From: Chionoecetes opilio
Taxonomy: Eukaryota > Arthropoda > Malacostraca > Decapoda > Majidae
Length of the DNA: 64,000 bases
Assembly (NCBI GenBank): GCA_016584305.1
Contig: JACEEZ010022900.1
Span: 202,501 to 266,500 of the forward strand
Direction of reading: 5' to 3'
Shown: positions 1-11,911 of the stretch, piece by piece
How positions within the stretch are numbered: the stretch's first letter is position 1
How the letters are laid out: each line of letters starts with the position of its first letter
Position numbers and translations under genes: made by a program
The notes under the pieces: model-generated
The model's input: the letters and a program-made list of their open reading frames with translations, nothing else
Database searches by the model: none
Told to the model about the DNA's origin: nothing

Positions 1-138
1 TTTTCTTTGTTTATACGCGTCGGTCGTCCAGTACCTGATCGGTTCTTGTCCCATTTTTGTCAGTGAGGCACTATACATCGAGCTGTACGTGTGTATTCCT
101 TGCTGCTTCTGATATTCTGCAGCTGTATTGAACTTGCA

Positions 139-735
139 ATGGATAAGTTTGTCATTAAGAAGAGAAAACATGGAGATAGTGGTGAGGGTGAAGAAGGAAA
201 CGAAAGTAGAAGTACGAGTGAAAAAGATTTGGCCATTCCCACAGCAAAAAAATCAGCTTCCAAAAAAAGCAGGAAAAATCGCTCCTATTTGGATAATTAT
301 CTAGATTTGGGATTCTTTTGGTGTGGCGATGAGGTTAATCCTACACCACTGTGTGTTATTTGTGGTGATAAATTAGCTAATGAGGCGATGGTACCCAGCA
401 AATTAAAGAGGCATTTATCTTTGAAACATGGTCATCTTGCCAACAAGCCTCGATCCTACTTTGAAGGACTTTTAAATGAGCAAAAACAACAGAGGGTGAT
501 GCTTTCTAAAACAGTCACAGTTTCTGATAAAGCACAAGAGGCCAGCTACTTAGTTGCAGAGTTAGTCGCTAAAAGCATGAAACCTCATACAATAGCAGAG
601 ACACTAATTCTTCCGGCTTGTAGTGCCATTGTAAAAACAATGTTTGGAAGTGAAGCAGAAAAACAAGTGAAAAAAATTCCCACAATTGTGGGGTGCCACA
701 GAAAGGATTATATAAATCCAGGGTGCCATCACTGA
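139..735 (+). pseudogene. hAT transposase N-terminal fragment (ZBED5-like, BED zinc finger)
   Basis: The reading frame from the ATG at 139 gives a basic, lysine-rich N-terminus followed by a BED-type zinc finger with C72-x2-C75 and H92-x4-H97. A segment with VAELVAKS and PHTIAETLILPAC follows, which I recognise from ZBED5/SCAND3-type proteins derived from hAT transposons. After about residue 182 (KKIP) the family sequence stops abruptly and 17 unrelated residues lead to a stop. A full-length relative is about 600-700 residues, so the catalytic and dimerisation regions are missing. In life the protein would bind the element ends through the BED finger. It is best read as a deletion derivative of a transposon. 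A domesticated short BED protein is possible but less likely. Confidence 0.8.
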
Positions 736-2284
736 CAAAAGTTTGCGAACCTCTGGAACTTTACACAAAAATGATCGAGCCAGAATGCCGTGAAAAGTTA
801 ATGTGAGTTGTGAGTAAAACCATGGAAAAAGCTTTAATCTATTCGTTTTCCTCAGATTCATTTTTTTGTAACTGTAATTTTCCCTCCAGCGGTGTGATTT
901 ATTTCCGTCACGTCCCCGAGAATTCTGGTTGTCATCCAGGTTTCCTCAAGCATTTTATGGCCGCGCGGCGGTAAGTGGTGCGTGAAGTGTGTGCGAGTGT
1001 GGAACTAGAGTGTGTGCGAGTGTGGAACTAGAGTGTGTGCGAGAAAGTGGGTGGATAGCAACTGGCCGAGCGTGGGAGGGGAGGGATATGTTGCAGGGGA
1101 GAAGGATGGATGTGGGACAACACTGGGACGAGTGGGATGTGCTAGAGAAAAGAGGCGGTAAAGGCGCTCGTTTGATTTGATGAAGTATCGCACATATGGG
1201 GATATTATTAGTATTATATTAGTACTCGTGGCAGACAGCGTTGAGAAGCTTTCATATGTGTGTCGGCCTGTCGGCCACACTGCTGTTGTGAACACCTGAA
1301 TTTCCTTCTTCCTCTGCTTCCTCCTGAGAATAGTACTTTCCATTCTTAATTTTGGTACAAAGTGTTTTATCAGCTTCCTCATATTTTTGTTGCTCGGATA
1401 AAATTAAGCATGAAATCATCCCATGAGGCGTGCAGGGCACTGGGACGGCGTGTGGGACGCCCTGCCGAGCACGTGAGCCAGTGTCCACCTCACTGTGTTG
1501 ACAGTGGCAGACACCAGTGCCTGGCTATCGCGCGATGACACATAAACAGCTGATACGGTGATGCCCCCTGATACACCGTGGTTACTATTGTCGACACTTT
1601 TTTTTTTTCGTCGTTGTCACCTGCTCTGCGTCAAGGGGACATCAAGCAGATCATCAAGCGTCGTGGCGTAATGGGTATTTTGGTGAGGCCGTGTCATCCC
1701 CTGGCACCAAACTGTGAACGGCCGCCTAGGGTCTGCCGCTCGGCGTCACGGTGACTTGTGCTTAGGACGCTGCCGTCACCACACCTCACCGCTTGCGTTA
1801 GTGTGGGAGAAATTTCCTGTCGGTGGCTGAGCTCACCTCTTGAACTCAGAAATGAGATCATTCATATCAAAGGTGGCTGTGGCGCTACAGTCTTGGGAAC
1901 GCGAGCGTCGGGCCTCACTGCTACTCGTGACAGCGAGATAAGTTTCCCAACGTGTGGTTGTGCGGTCGTGACTGGGACAGTCACGCTGCCTTTATCACGG
2001 GGAACGTGGGAGGGGGAGGGGGACGGGTCATACTTGTGGCTACCAGCAGGTGGCGGCGTCAGCCACACCACCTGACGACCTCCCTGGAGGCTGGGAGGTG
2101 CCTGAGGCCTCGGCGTGACGTTCACATGCACCGTGAGACAAGCGCACTGCGACAGCTCTCCTCAGCGTATGGCGGGTACGTGCAGGCGTCTGAGAAGTTG
2201 GGCACAAAACAGAAACTGATAAGAAGTTGGGAACAAAACTGAAACTGATACATTTGTTACTGATACGCAAACCCCGCGCTGTGT
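736..2284. other. No gene recognised; unique GC-rich stretch with a 23-bp tandem repeat
   Basis: No credible coding exon is seen here. A 23-bp unit beginning TGTGTGCGAG is repeated at 988-1010 and 1011-1033, with a partial third copy to 1043. From about 1640 the sequence becomes GC-rich and CpG-containing, as in a promoter region. A 26-bp imperfect duplication (AGAAGTTGGG...ACTGATA) lies at about 2193-2248. Confidence 0.5.
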
Positions 2285-2293
2285 TATATAAAT
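2285..2293 (+). promoter_or_regulatory. Candidate TATA box
   Basis: TATATAAAT lies 39 bases before the ATG at 2332, inside the GC-rich stretch. The spacing would put transcription start near 2315-2320. Only sequence resemblance supports this; it matters because the following ATG could be exon 1 of the host gene. Confidence 0.2.
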
Positions 2294-2331
2294 CAGCTGA
2301 GTTGCTGACACTTTCGCGTGGGAGGAGCCGC

Positions 2332-2377
2332 ATGGTAGAGCGTCTGGCGGCGATGTATAGCCTACCTTTCAAGAGAG
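2332..2377 (+). CDS. Candidate first coding exon of the host gene (tentative)
   Basis: An ATG in a fair context (CCGCATGG) opens fifteen codons ending in FKR plus one base before GTGCTA, a weak splice donor. The split phase (one base) is exactly what the exon at 26002 needs, since that exon begins with two bases of a codon. Joined, they would place two basic residues just before the hydrophobic segment, as expected for an N-terminal signal anchor. Against it are the non-consensus donor, a 23.6-kb intron and a one-in-three chance of phase agreement. It is a hypothesis only. Confidence 0.2.
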
Positions 2378-3180
2378 GTGCTAACGGAAATCCTGCATCC
2401 GGCGAGTGAACTGCACGCCGCCACTGGCGCCACATGCTGCACAGATCTGAAAGACTTCATTAGGTTGTCTTGTCCAGAAAACCTGACAAAGACTCACACA
2501 GGCGTCAATTGAGCCTCACGCGGGACATTCATGGAGGTGTTGTGTAGGCCGCAGCACATAGCCTGCACATAAGGCACACCGTCGATGTTGTTGAGATTGT
2601 GTCGAGCAAAACAAAATCAGCGAGCATGGGGTGCCTCCCTCACACTTGTGTTCCCGGCGAGTGACTGAACAGTGGCTGTGTCTGCATGCGAATAGTGGGC
2701 GTGGGTGTGGATGTGGAAGTGTAGAAAAGACATCACATATTACAATGTTAACAGAGGATTTGATTTTCTGTTTAGCATCATACGTCTGGCGGCAAGTGAT
2801 TCCAAATGATCGTAAGTTACTATTAACATGATTTTTTCCCCTCCTTTGCCTAAGTTAAGTTTATTATTCTTTCCTCTTCCTGCTCCACTGTGCCATCCCT
2901 CTATCTTATCGCGTCCTGCTGTCCTAGTCTTTTCGTTTCTCACCTGTTCCATTGTAAACCTTTTGTTGGTATCCCAGCGAATTACCGTTCCCGAATCACC
3001 TTGGTAGGGTGAGATATGCCTTGGTGTATTGCGTCCCCTTGTGTTTCCTTTATCTAGACATATATGTGTGTTACTTTGTGTTCCGTGTTATTTTTTTTTT
3101 CTCTCTCTCTTATTTTATGCAATACAATAACGAGGAAAAATTCGCCGACAAGTATGTGTGAAGACAATATGAGAAAAAAA
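2378..3180. other. No gene recognised
   Basis: Unique sequence that becomes AT-richer towards the right. I see no coding exon, RNA gene or element ends. Confidence 0.4.
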
Positions 3181-3426
<246 letters not shown>

Positions 3427-3914
3427 GCCTCATTGCATCAAGGCCTTTCATTCCTCGAAGCAGTGAGGTGACGAACAAAGCTGAAAATCCGTGTTGCAAT
3501 CAGGTATTACACCCTGACTGCATTTAACGTCATTGCACGGGCTAGAAGACGCTGTAATGGCTGTAAACACTGAAACTGCTTCTTTAAAGGCTTCTGTAGG
3601 TGCTGTAAGCTCTGTAAAGCTCACCGTCTGCTGTAAACCTGAAGGAAATCGTTATGTTAGAGATATGAGGATAAAAATGAGATATATTTATAAGCAGTCT
3701 CATACATTCTATCGTGTCACTCATATAGAATATAAAGTGTTAAATTGTGAAAAATTAAGGTGTGTGTGTATAATTTACTGGCTGGGCTGTTTGTGTGTGT
3801 ATGACCGTATGTGTGTGTTCCCCCTCATTAATACAAACAATAGGTCGACCATGAGAAGGACACGGACAAGGACAGATTGGATGAGAGGGAAATTAAAGGA
3901 TGAGAAAAAATGTA

Positions 3915-3916
<2 letters not shown>
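3427..3916. other. No gene recognised; repeated CTGTAA motifs
   Basis: Between 3550 and 3645 the motif GCTGTAA recurs about six times (for example GACGCTGTAATGGCTGTAAA). Otherwise nothing is recognised. Confidence 0.4.
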
Positions 3917-3986
<70 letters not shown>

Positions 3987-4054
3987 TATATATATATATA
4001 TATATAATATATATATATATATATGAATATATATATATCATTTATATATCTATA
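3917..4054. repeat. (TA)n microsatellite
   Basis: Nearly pure (TA)n with a few interruptions, abutting the 5' end of the Helitron-like element that follows. Confidence 0.95.
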
Positions 4055-4727
4055 TCTATATATATATATAAATCTCAAAATTTGTCTGTCTGTGTGTGTC
4101 TGTATGTTCGTTATAGACTCGGCTACAGATGGCCAAAACCCCACATGCTGCACATATTTGGAATCCTCATGACCCATCGGACAACATAGGCTATGTTTCG
4201 ATGGGCGCGGCCGACCCTGGTGGGCGTGGCCAGCAAAAACAACCTAAAAACGGCTGTGGCTGCTAAACCGTGCGAGATACAGACTTGACACTGTAGTCCA
4301 AAATTGTTGGCCGTGATCGACTTGGGGGGATGGCAGATGTTTTGAGGGGCGTGTCCGACCCCGGTGGGCGTGGCAAGCAAAAACAGCCTAAAAACAGCTG
4401 TAGCGGTTAAACCGTGCGAGATAGAGACTTGACTTTGTAGTCCAAATTTGTTGGCCGTGATCGACTTGGGGGGATGGAGAGTTTTTCTCACTTCCTTCAC
4501 TATTTTCGGCTCAAAACCGTCTTCAAATGTGACGTAATTTTGAGAAGTCAGCATTGCTAAGCTGAACGTGCCAATCTAACATGCCAATCTAAATTTATTG
4601 AACTGATGGGTAATGCTAAGAGGTATCAACATAACACAACACGGCCACAGGCCCCCCATTGGGCCGCAGGCCCACAGCCCTCCGCAGGAGCTAGGAGAAA
4701 GGTGCCCGGAGGGCACCCTTTCTGCTA

Positions 4728-4728
<1 letters not shown>
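4055..4728 (+). mobile_element. Non-autonomous Helitron, copy 1
   Basis: The right end has the Helitron signature: a GC-rich hairpin (GGTGCCC-GGA-GGGCACC, 4701-4717), a short spacer, then CTAG at 4725-4728 followed by T. The left end is less certain: a TC preceded by A within the TA-rich tract near 4055, followed by TCTGTCTGTG as in the two other copies (23199 and 24472). No Rep/helicase frame is present, so movement would have needed proteins from an autonomous element. The shared CCTCCGCAGGAGCTAG block near the right end links the three copies. Confidence 0.75.
4200..4477 (+). repeat. Two tandem ~135-bp units inside Helitron copy 1
   Basis: Unit 1 (about 4200-4335) and unit 2 (about 4345-4477) share GACCCYGGTGGGCGTGGC, AAACCGTGCGAGATA and GTTGGCCGTGATCGACTTGG in the same order, with about 85-90% identity by eye. 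Confidence 0.85.
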
Positions 4729-4769
<41 letters not shown>

Positions 4770-4780
4770 CTGTGTATGTG

Positions 4781-4820
<40 letters not shown>

Positions 4821-4821
4821 T

Positions 4822-4876
<55 letters not shown>
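4729..4876. repeat. (TA)n, (GTGC)n and (GT)n microsatellites
   Basis: (TA)n at 4729-4761, (TGCG)n at about 4780-4820, (GT)n at 4822-4876. They begin directly after the Helitron 3' end. Confidence 0.95.
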
Positions 4877-4877
<1 letters not shown>

Positions 4878-4878
<1 letters not shown>

Positions 4879-5161
4879 TTACCTACGGTTTTGTCCATGC
4901 GAGCTGGAGTCCCGAAAGACACTTTTACCCTTCCGGAAAGAGCTTGGAGTTCGTATGATCAATTTGTGGGTATGCTGGAACCTCACCACCACACACACAT
5001 ATGCACACACACACCATCCCCTTGCTCTAGGCCCCTAGGGGGACAGTAACCGCCCGAATTTCTCGGTGAAAATACCCGGGAACGAGCGAGGCCGCGGGGA
5101 TCAAACACCGGAACCATAGAATGGCACGCGGCGCTTTAAACCTCCAAGCCACTCAGGCGGT

Positions 5162-5163
<2 letters not shown>
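4878..5163 (-). mobile_element. tRNA-derived SINE (family A)
   Basis: Read on the minus strand from 5163, the head has an A-box-like GAGTGGCTTGGAGG and a B-box-like GGTGTTTGATCCCC followed by GCGGCC, as in a pol III promoter from a tRNA. A body of about 190 bases follows. It is not a functional tRNA gene: no closing acceptor stem is seen. (GT)n tracts flank both sides. Confidence 0.6.
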
Positions 5164-5164
<1 letters not shown>

Positions 5165-5199
<35 letters not shown>

Positions 5200-5770
5200 G
5201 TGTGTGTGTGTGTGAATGTGAGCATATTACAGCGCGTACTATCACCACCATCACCACATACAAATGCACAAACAACAACAACCGTAACCGCACACAAACA
5301 AACAAACAATCACAGGCAAAGGGAAAAATAAAGACAAGCAAAACAGTCACACCTGTATGTACGTATGTACGTCGTAATTATCTACACAACCAAACAAAAA
5401 ATACATATCAACTATAGGAAATATACAAAAACATTATACAATTTATTATAAACTGATTTAAAACATAAAATCAAAACTCAAACTCATTCGTCAAAATTAA
5501 GGCATAAAAATGTGTCTGTGTCTGTGTGTCTGTGTCTGTGTCTGTTGTCTGTGTGTCTGTGTCTGTGTCTGTGTGTGTGTTTGTGTCATTCATTCACTCA
5601 CTCATTCACGCATTATTTTTGTTGTTGTTCTTCTTCTTAGTTATTATTATTATTATCATTATGATCATTATTATTATTAGTATTATCGTTATTGTAATTA
5701 TTACTATTTTATTAACTATTATTATCATTATTGTTATCAATATTATTATTATTATTGTTTTTATTATTCA
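5165..5770. repeat. (GT)n, (GTCT)-rich and (ATT)-rich simple repeats
   Basis: (GT)n at 5165-5217; TGTGTCTG units at 5510-5585; ATT/ATC-rich simple sequence at 5640-5770. The AT-rich stretch between 5240 and 5500 shows no gene. Confidence 0.9.
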
Positions 5771-5951
5771 TTTATTTCTTCATTAATCTATTTATGTATA
5801 TACTTATTTCCCTACCTTGATAATGAATAACTATTCTCGCATAATTTTGCTTTCATTACTAAAACAAATATTATGACAATTTTTTTTTTTTTTTTTGCGA
5901 TGGGTGTTTGCTTTTTTGCGATTTTGCTTAGATGGTGTGGTTACTCTTACG

Positions 5952-7580
5952 CAAGGGCGTAGCCAGGACAAATATTGGGGGGGGCACCTCCCAATGATGG
6001 TTGAGGGGTGGGTGGCTTATCGGCTGGGGGTCTGGAGGCGCTGTAAGCCCCCCCAGAGAATTTTTTTGAAGATATGACTTAATTGGGGACATTTTGAGCC
6101 CTATGGGGGGGTCATTTATTGGTTCTTTGCATGATATTCAATATAGTAAAATTGATGAAATATACCATACACTCCTTAAGTAGTGTGATGAATAATAAAA
6201 GCTGTGAACAAATATAAAAAAGGTGTTGCTCTGAATAGGGACACATTAAGTAGGATTATACAAGCAAGTGTATACTTATGACTGGGAAGTAGGAGGAATG
6301 AACTTATGTGGCTTAATCATCCAAGACGACATCATGGCTATTGGGGAGAAAAATAACATTAAAAATATAATACGTACTACTGAAGTATTTCTATAACTTA
6401 AAAGGCTCAGAATGAATAATAATAAAAACAAGCAAAATAATAAACAAAGCAAACATAACCGTTGGGAACAGGAATTGATGCAATCAATAATAATAGTATT
6501 AGTATCCATGATAATTCATAGCATTAAATATTTAGGAAAAATAATACAGGCAGAAGGATAACGTTGAAAACAATAAATACAACTCTGTTAGCAGCTAATG
6601 AATAAATAATTTATTCTGAGTAAAAAGGAAATGAGGAAGAATAACATACAAGTCTATTAAAGCTATTTGATACTTGTGTAGCACCGTTAATATTATTTGG
6701 GGCAAAAGTATGGACGCAATTAAAAGAAAAGAAAGAAATTTAGTATATACAAACACAGTATTTAACTGTGTGTAATGACTGTAGTGTAGCCTGTATGTAA
6801 TGGCAGGTGCAGTTTGAACTTCTCAGACTCACAGCAAAAATCTTAAGCGACGAGCTGTCGTAGCTGCGAACCTGTCAATCACTTGATCAATACTTGGTGC
6901 ATGTCGCCTGTTAACTTGTAGTAGCACCAGAACTTGAACACGACTTTCTGACATGGATGCCCTGATTGAAGTCAGTGTGCGCTCCATGCGAGAAAAAAGC
7001 CGTTCAGCTTCAGCAGTGGTTGCAGGAAGAGTTGCAAGCATTTGGAGAAAGGTCTTGATGTTTGGATAGTATTCACAACAGCTATCCAAGGACGCTAGGG
7101 CAGACTGTGGACGCTCTTCAGAGTTCTGCCACTGCTTTCTCCACAGTTCAAACTCACCATGGAGATCTGCTGCGGTTACATCCAAGCAGTCATGATAGGT
7201 TTCAATTACAGCAAGCAATGACTTCCATTGTTCTTGCTTTTTTATTCCAAAGTCCATTAGCGATGGAATCAAACAACTGATGCCAGTTGCTGTCTGCTGA
7301 CGCTCACCGAATCGATGTTTCAGGTCAACAATAATTGCATCCACGGTTGGGTAGAATACATTGATCCTATAGTAGTTTTCAATGGATGACCCAACACCAG
7401 CATTCTTTCTGCATAACGAACGCTGTGCTGCCCGAGGTTTTGTTATTACAACTCCCATCTTTTCGGCAAGATCTGAGTCTTTTTTGAAGACAACTGTGAA
7501 CTCAGACCCCTCACTCCGTATGTTCTCCAAGACATCAATCAGTTCAAAACTTGCACCATTGCTTGGCTGATATCATAAGA
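5952..7580 (-). mobile_element. hAT element relic (ZMYM1/P52rIPK-type)
   Basis: The left edge AAGGGCGTAGCCAGGA resembles the CAGGGGCGTAGCCAGG terminus common in arthropod hAT elements. The transposase fragment at 6829-7575 runs towards it on the minus strand. The region between (6110-6828) is AT-rich and non-coding, which suits a 3' untranslated region. I could not find the opposite terminal repeat, so the copy is 5'-truncated in transposase orientation. Confidence 0.6.
6829..7575 (-). pseudogene. hAT transposase C-terminal fragment with dimerisation domain
   Basis: About 248 open codons with no ATG at the start. The C-terminal third reads TTAEAERLFSRM followed by RASMSESRVQVL, the hallmark of the hAT C-terminal dimerisation domain as seen in ZMYM1-like and 52-kDa repressor-like proteins. 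The N-terminal part would be the end of the catalytic domain. Upstream of 7575 a stop codon ends the frame and the sequence is unrelated, so the DDE core and zinc finger are lost. The absence of stops over 230 codons suggests a fairly recent loss. Confidence 0.85.
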
Positions 7581-8344
7581 TACTGATTTAGTGTGGTGGC
7601 TTATGGCAATGATCGTTACCTGCTGGCCCAAAGCACCAAATTTGGCACACATATACTTTGGGCCAAAGCAAAACTTTTGGAGGGGGGTACCCAATTTTAA
7701 AGGTCAAGGTCAAGGTTAGGTCAAGGTTAAAGGTCAAACTTCGCTAATTGCCGTCTTTAGCCATTTCCAAAATAATTTTCAGCATAAAAACGTGCTGTCA
7801 TTGCCTAAATTACCGTTAATGGACTTGAGGGAGTCATATCTAGCATTAAAGAGTTGTCTACATGGACTACCTCTATAAAGCACTACATGCATAACTGCAC
7901 TCACCTAGATGAGGAAGGCACGTCATGCTTCACAGTCACCACGGCATTGACATAGTGCTGTACACGCCAGATCAGTTTTTCTAAACATCCTGAGGTGATT
8001 TCATAATCTCGGGTAGGAGCACATGATAATAGAAGACATGACTGAGTCGGCAAGGAATGTGTGATGTCACAGATCAGCCCGCCACCGCCAAATCATGTTT
8101 CTAGTATATACTGAACTTGGGTCTCACTTAACAAAGTTTACAGTAACATCTAAAATATTTCAATGGTATTACTACATAACACAGATAATGTTTATATGAA
8201 TTAAAACCAAATGAAAAGAAAAACATACTTGCAAAGTAAACCAGGAAGAAGGGCTGGGAGGTCGCGTACTTCCTCTGAGAATGCTCGCTGATAACTGCGG
8301 CCTTGCTTGACTTGACTGGTCACTGGTGGGCAAGCGGCGTTTCC
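7581..8344. other. No gene recognised; cluster of AGGTCA-like half-sites
   Basis: At 7697-7738 five copies of GGTCAAGG/GGTCAAA lie head to tail. They resemble nuclear-receptor half-sites, but a simple tandem duplication explains them equally well. No coding exon is seen. Confidence 0.4.
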
Positions 8345-8536
8345 TGGACGGTGCGTGTAGCCGCGCAGCAATTCTGTTCAAATTTTGGAATTTGCGGACA
8401 TATTTGTGTTTGCGGAAGTGCTTCCGCAAACGCAAATCCACAAACATTTACACTTCCGAAAATCCGCAAACGAATTCGGACTTCCGCAATTTGCGGAAGC
8501 TGCGTTGCGGAAGTGTTTGCGGAAGTGCCCACCTCT

Positions 8537-8537
<1 letters not shown>
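8345..8537 (-). mobile_element. Short hAT-type MITE end rich in CTTCCGCAAA units
   Basis: Read on the minus strand the sequence starts CAGAGGTGGGCACTTCCGCA, and the CAGAGGTGGGCA terminus is typical of hAT elements. The motif TTTGCGGAAGTG or its complement occurs about eight times in alternating orientation, giving strong hairpin potential. The other end was not identified. Confidence 0.55.
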
Positions 8538-8890
<353 letters not shown>

Positions 8891-9298
8891 TTTAAAGTAA
8901 AAACATAATTAATAGATAATATCAATATAACTGCCAGTACGATTGCTCACGCCCTCAGGGTCAATCTACTGTATTTTGTCCTTACTCATAACCTCGAGTA
9001 TTATAAAGTGACATCACGGTAGAGTTTAACAACGCACTTCTGTATGAATTTGCAGGGATTTTAACACATTCCTAACAGCCTTTGAGTTAATTTTGTTCTA
9101 ATAGCTCAGATTTGAATACTGCTGTACAGGACTCTACCAATATATTCATGTGTATTATCCTTATAGCATTACTCTTGTTATACCAACCATTATTATTGTG
9201 ATTCCTCTTTGCTATGTTGTCATGGAAGCCCTCACCTTGTATAGGCATTTTTTAAGGAGCATTGCCAGCAACTCCGAGAATCTTTAATACACAATGTT
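8891..9298. other. No gene recognised
   Basis: AT-rich unique sequence lying downstream of the envelope relic in that element's orientation. No long terminal repeat could be paired here. Confidence 0.35.
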
Positions 9299-9475
9299 GT
9301 AGACTTTATCCATGATTTGGATATTGGCTTAAAGGATTATAATTTAAACCCTTTGTCTGACATCAGGACAGACTCCACTAAGGGATAGTAGTGATGAATA
9401 CCGCGTGAGTCAAACAAAGGGTTTAAATTACAATCCTTTAAGCCAATATCCAAAACATGGATAAAGTCTTTGACA
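9299..9475. repeat. Inverted duplication at the end of the envelope relic
   Basis: Arms 9299-9358 and 9413-9475 are complementary over about 60 bases with few mismatches (both contain GGATATTGGCTTAAAGGATT on opposite strands). The end of the envelope frame has therefore been copied in inverse orientation, and this arm ends the frame. Confidence 0.9.
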
Positions 9476-9950
9476 GGGAAGAGAGAGGAAGTCACCCTTC
9501 CACGCGCTGCGTCCGCTATATTTTGTATGATCAAGGTGTTAACATGCAGAAGAGAGTTAACTGTATTCTCCAATATGTGAAGTATTTGATTAATTTCCAT
9601 GAAAATGTACATGTTGTCTAAATTAGCTAGCACCTCATTTAGAATAAATGTTAGGCAATTAACATACAAGGCAAGATCATCTACATGCTTTTCAAGTTTA
9701 GCAATTCTCATGCAGTTTAAATGTATAGCTTTATTGTTTGCTGATGCTATGGAGGCTAATTGATTAAACCCTCTTCGTAATTCATCCACATCCTCATTCA
9801 TAGCGGTTCCAAATAACATGCGTGGTAGTTGACCTATACCGTTAATGAGTCTCCGTTTAGCGCGATTTGAAGCATCAAGGCCGTGGTAGTTGTCTAGGGC
9901 AAGATTGATGGTATCATTAAGGTAAGTCAGTCGTGCATGAAAGAGAGGAA
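9337..9950 (-). pseudogene. Envelope-like (F-type fusion protein) relic of a gypsy/errantivirus-like element
   Basis: The open frame, which continues upstream of 9819 to about 9950, contains a basic furin-type site followed by a glycine-containing hydrophobic stretch and the FGTA motif. This layout is known from baculovirus F proteins and the envelope proteins of insect errantiviruses. Heptad-like leucine/isoleucine spacing follows. The surface subunit upstream is not recognisable, and no transmembrane anchor remains because the frame ends in the inverted duplication at 9299-9475. It lies downstream of the integrase relic on the same strand, the position expected of a third gene in an env-bearing Ty3/gypsy element. 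It is inactive as it stands. Confidence 0.65.
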
Positions 9951-10475
9951 GCTATCGGGTCGTATGATAAGACATGGTCACATGACCCAGTAAGACATCC
10001 GTTCTACGAGTTTACTTCGGGGGTTAATCCTAATCCAATCGGATTAGAGCTGTGTTCAGTTGTCCCTCAACCTGCTTAGTATCGTCAGAAGAGCAGTATG
10101 GGGGTACTTAACCCATAACACATCCTCCACCAGGAAGACTCGACCCAAATGGGCAGTACGGGCTCCTGGCTTGAGGTGTGAAGGGTCCAGAGCCAGAAAA
10201 GAGCTCAGGGTGTATAGATATATGAAGGCAAACATGTCTGGAACAAAGCATAAAAGCTATTAGTTATGAGAACGAAGGTTATAAGTATGAGGTGGGTTAG
10301 TTGGAAAAGTTGAGTTATCCGCATTCTGACGAGTAGCATCGCACTTTGACACTACAAATACGCGTACTATGTACAATTTAGCCAAGTTTGTTTGTTGTAT
10401 TTTGAAGTGTTTTGAAAATATAACTTAGTAGTAATAGATATATGATATATGTTTGAGTTTAGGTTTAAGTGGTGT
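9951..10475. other. Degenerate interval between integrase and envelope relics
   Basis: Expected to hold the surface part of the envelope gene if the element was complete, but no frame of useful length is left. Confidence 0.3.
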
Positions 10476-11346
10476 CTATTTTCTTTGTTTAGTGATTACT
10501 CTGCATACCCCGTCTCGGGGTCGCTGGAGTATAATAAACCTTTCAAGCCTTTCAAGCCTTTCAAACACTCTTGCAGTTTCTACTAAGGTTACATCAGGCT
10601 TTGCACTGGTTCTTTTAAGTCTGTCACTGTGTACCACTTCCAATGTTTGTAACCAATTATCCAATATCTCAAACTTATGACCTTGTAATTGTTTTAATAC
10701 TAGGCGTGGTCCCACAAATTTAGGAGACAATTTTGAGTTTCTCTCGGGTACTCTGATCATCACAGAATCACCTACTTGTACAGTAACAGGAGAAGAACGC
10801 TTGTGTTGTTGTGAGCACATAGCAGCTTTTGAAATTAGCAGTCGGTGTTTTACATCTTTATGGATGTCAGAGAAAACCTGTAATTGGCACTTAGCATAAT
10901 CATTAATATTATACACAGGCATTTGAGGACTACCTATAGCAAGTCATAAGGGAGTCTTTTCTCCATCCCAAACATTATGTAGTAAGGGGTTTGCCCAGTT
11001 GGCTCGCAAACGCTACCGTTTATGCTCGCTGCAACATGTGGTAACCAATCTTCCCAATTTTCTAGTAAGCCACTGACAACCGGGCGCAAAATTTCTAGGA
11101 TTTTCCTATTGGTGCCCTCCACAAGGAAGGCCGTTACTGGCGGGGTGATACGTAGCCACAAAGGTTTGACTTATGTTAAACATTCTGCAAATTTCACTTA
11201 GAAGTGCGTTGCGAAACTCCGCCCCATTGTCACTTAATAATACTCGAGGTGTCGAGTATGGACAAAATAGATTAGCTATGAGGGCGTGAGGAACCGCACG
11301 GGCAGTTTTATCCTTTACTGGGGCCATAACAACGTACCTAGACAAG

Positions 11347-11515
11347 ATAAGATACTTTGATCCTACCTAGACACTTTGCAAATACCAACTACAAGTTATT
11401 GACTATACAAAGCGCCACCACGCCAGAACGAATTTGGTGGGCTCGAACCGCTGACCGAATGCAGGGACTCTGCACGCGAGCCCGCAGCTCTACCAACCGC
11501 GCCACCCTGGCGGGT
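11347..11515 (-). mobile_element. tRNA-derived SINE (family B) with perfect 13-bp target duplication
   Basis: GTACCTAGACAAG occurs at 11334-11346 and again at 11516-11528, exactly flanking a 169-bp unit. On the minus strand it begins GCCAGGGTGGCGCGGTTGG (A box) and contains GCGGTTCGAGCCCACC (B box), ending in a TATCTTATCTT-type tail. Taking it out restores the integrase frame around HLSRY-VVMAP. This is clear LINE-style insertion into the integrase. Confidence 0.93.
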
Positions 11516-11775
11516 GTACCTAGACAAGTGATCTACACATACTAAGAGGTACTTGGAGCCCTGATGGCTAGCGGGAAGCTGAAGTAGGTATATTGCAACT
11601 AAATCCCATGGTCGTTCCGGGGGAGGATATTCTAAAATCGGTGTTGGCTTAGGCACCGTCCCTTTGTGCTGGGCGCATTTCACACACCTAGCTACATACG
11701 TGTCTATGTCTACCGCATGGTCGGCCAAAAATAACTTCTACGGGCCGCAGTTAGGGTTCGCTCCTTCCCTGGATG

Positions 11776-11911
11776 CGTGCAGAGTCCCTGCATTCGGTCA
11801 GCGGTTCGAGCCCACCAAGTTCGTCCTGGCGTGGTGGCGCTTTGTATAGTCAATAACCTTGTAGTTGGTACTTGCAAAGTGTCTAGATAGGATCAAAGTA
11901 TCTTATCTTAT
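11776..11911 (+). mobile_element. tRNA-derived SINE (family B), 5'-truncated second copy
   Basis: Flanked by CCTTCCCTGGATG (11763-11775) and CCTTCCCTAGATG (11912-11924), a 13-bp target duplication with one difference. The unit matches the inner and 3' parts of the copy at 11347-11515 in opposite orientation, including GGTTCGAGCCCACCAA and a TATCTTATCTTA tail. The A box is missing. Confidence 0.9.

Noticed and set aside
139..735. Domesticated host ZBED gene
   Set aside because: The conserved sequence breaks off in mid-domain; no following exon with the expected continuation was found nearby.
7697..7738. Nuclear-receptor response element cluster
   Set aside because: Five AGGTCA-like half-sites lie in one simple tandem array with no nearby exon or conserved spacing. 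A regulatory role is not supported.
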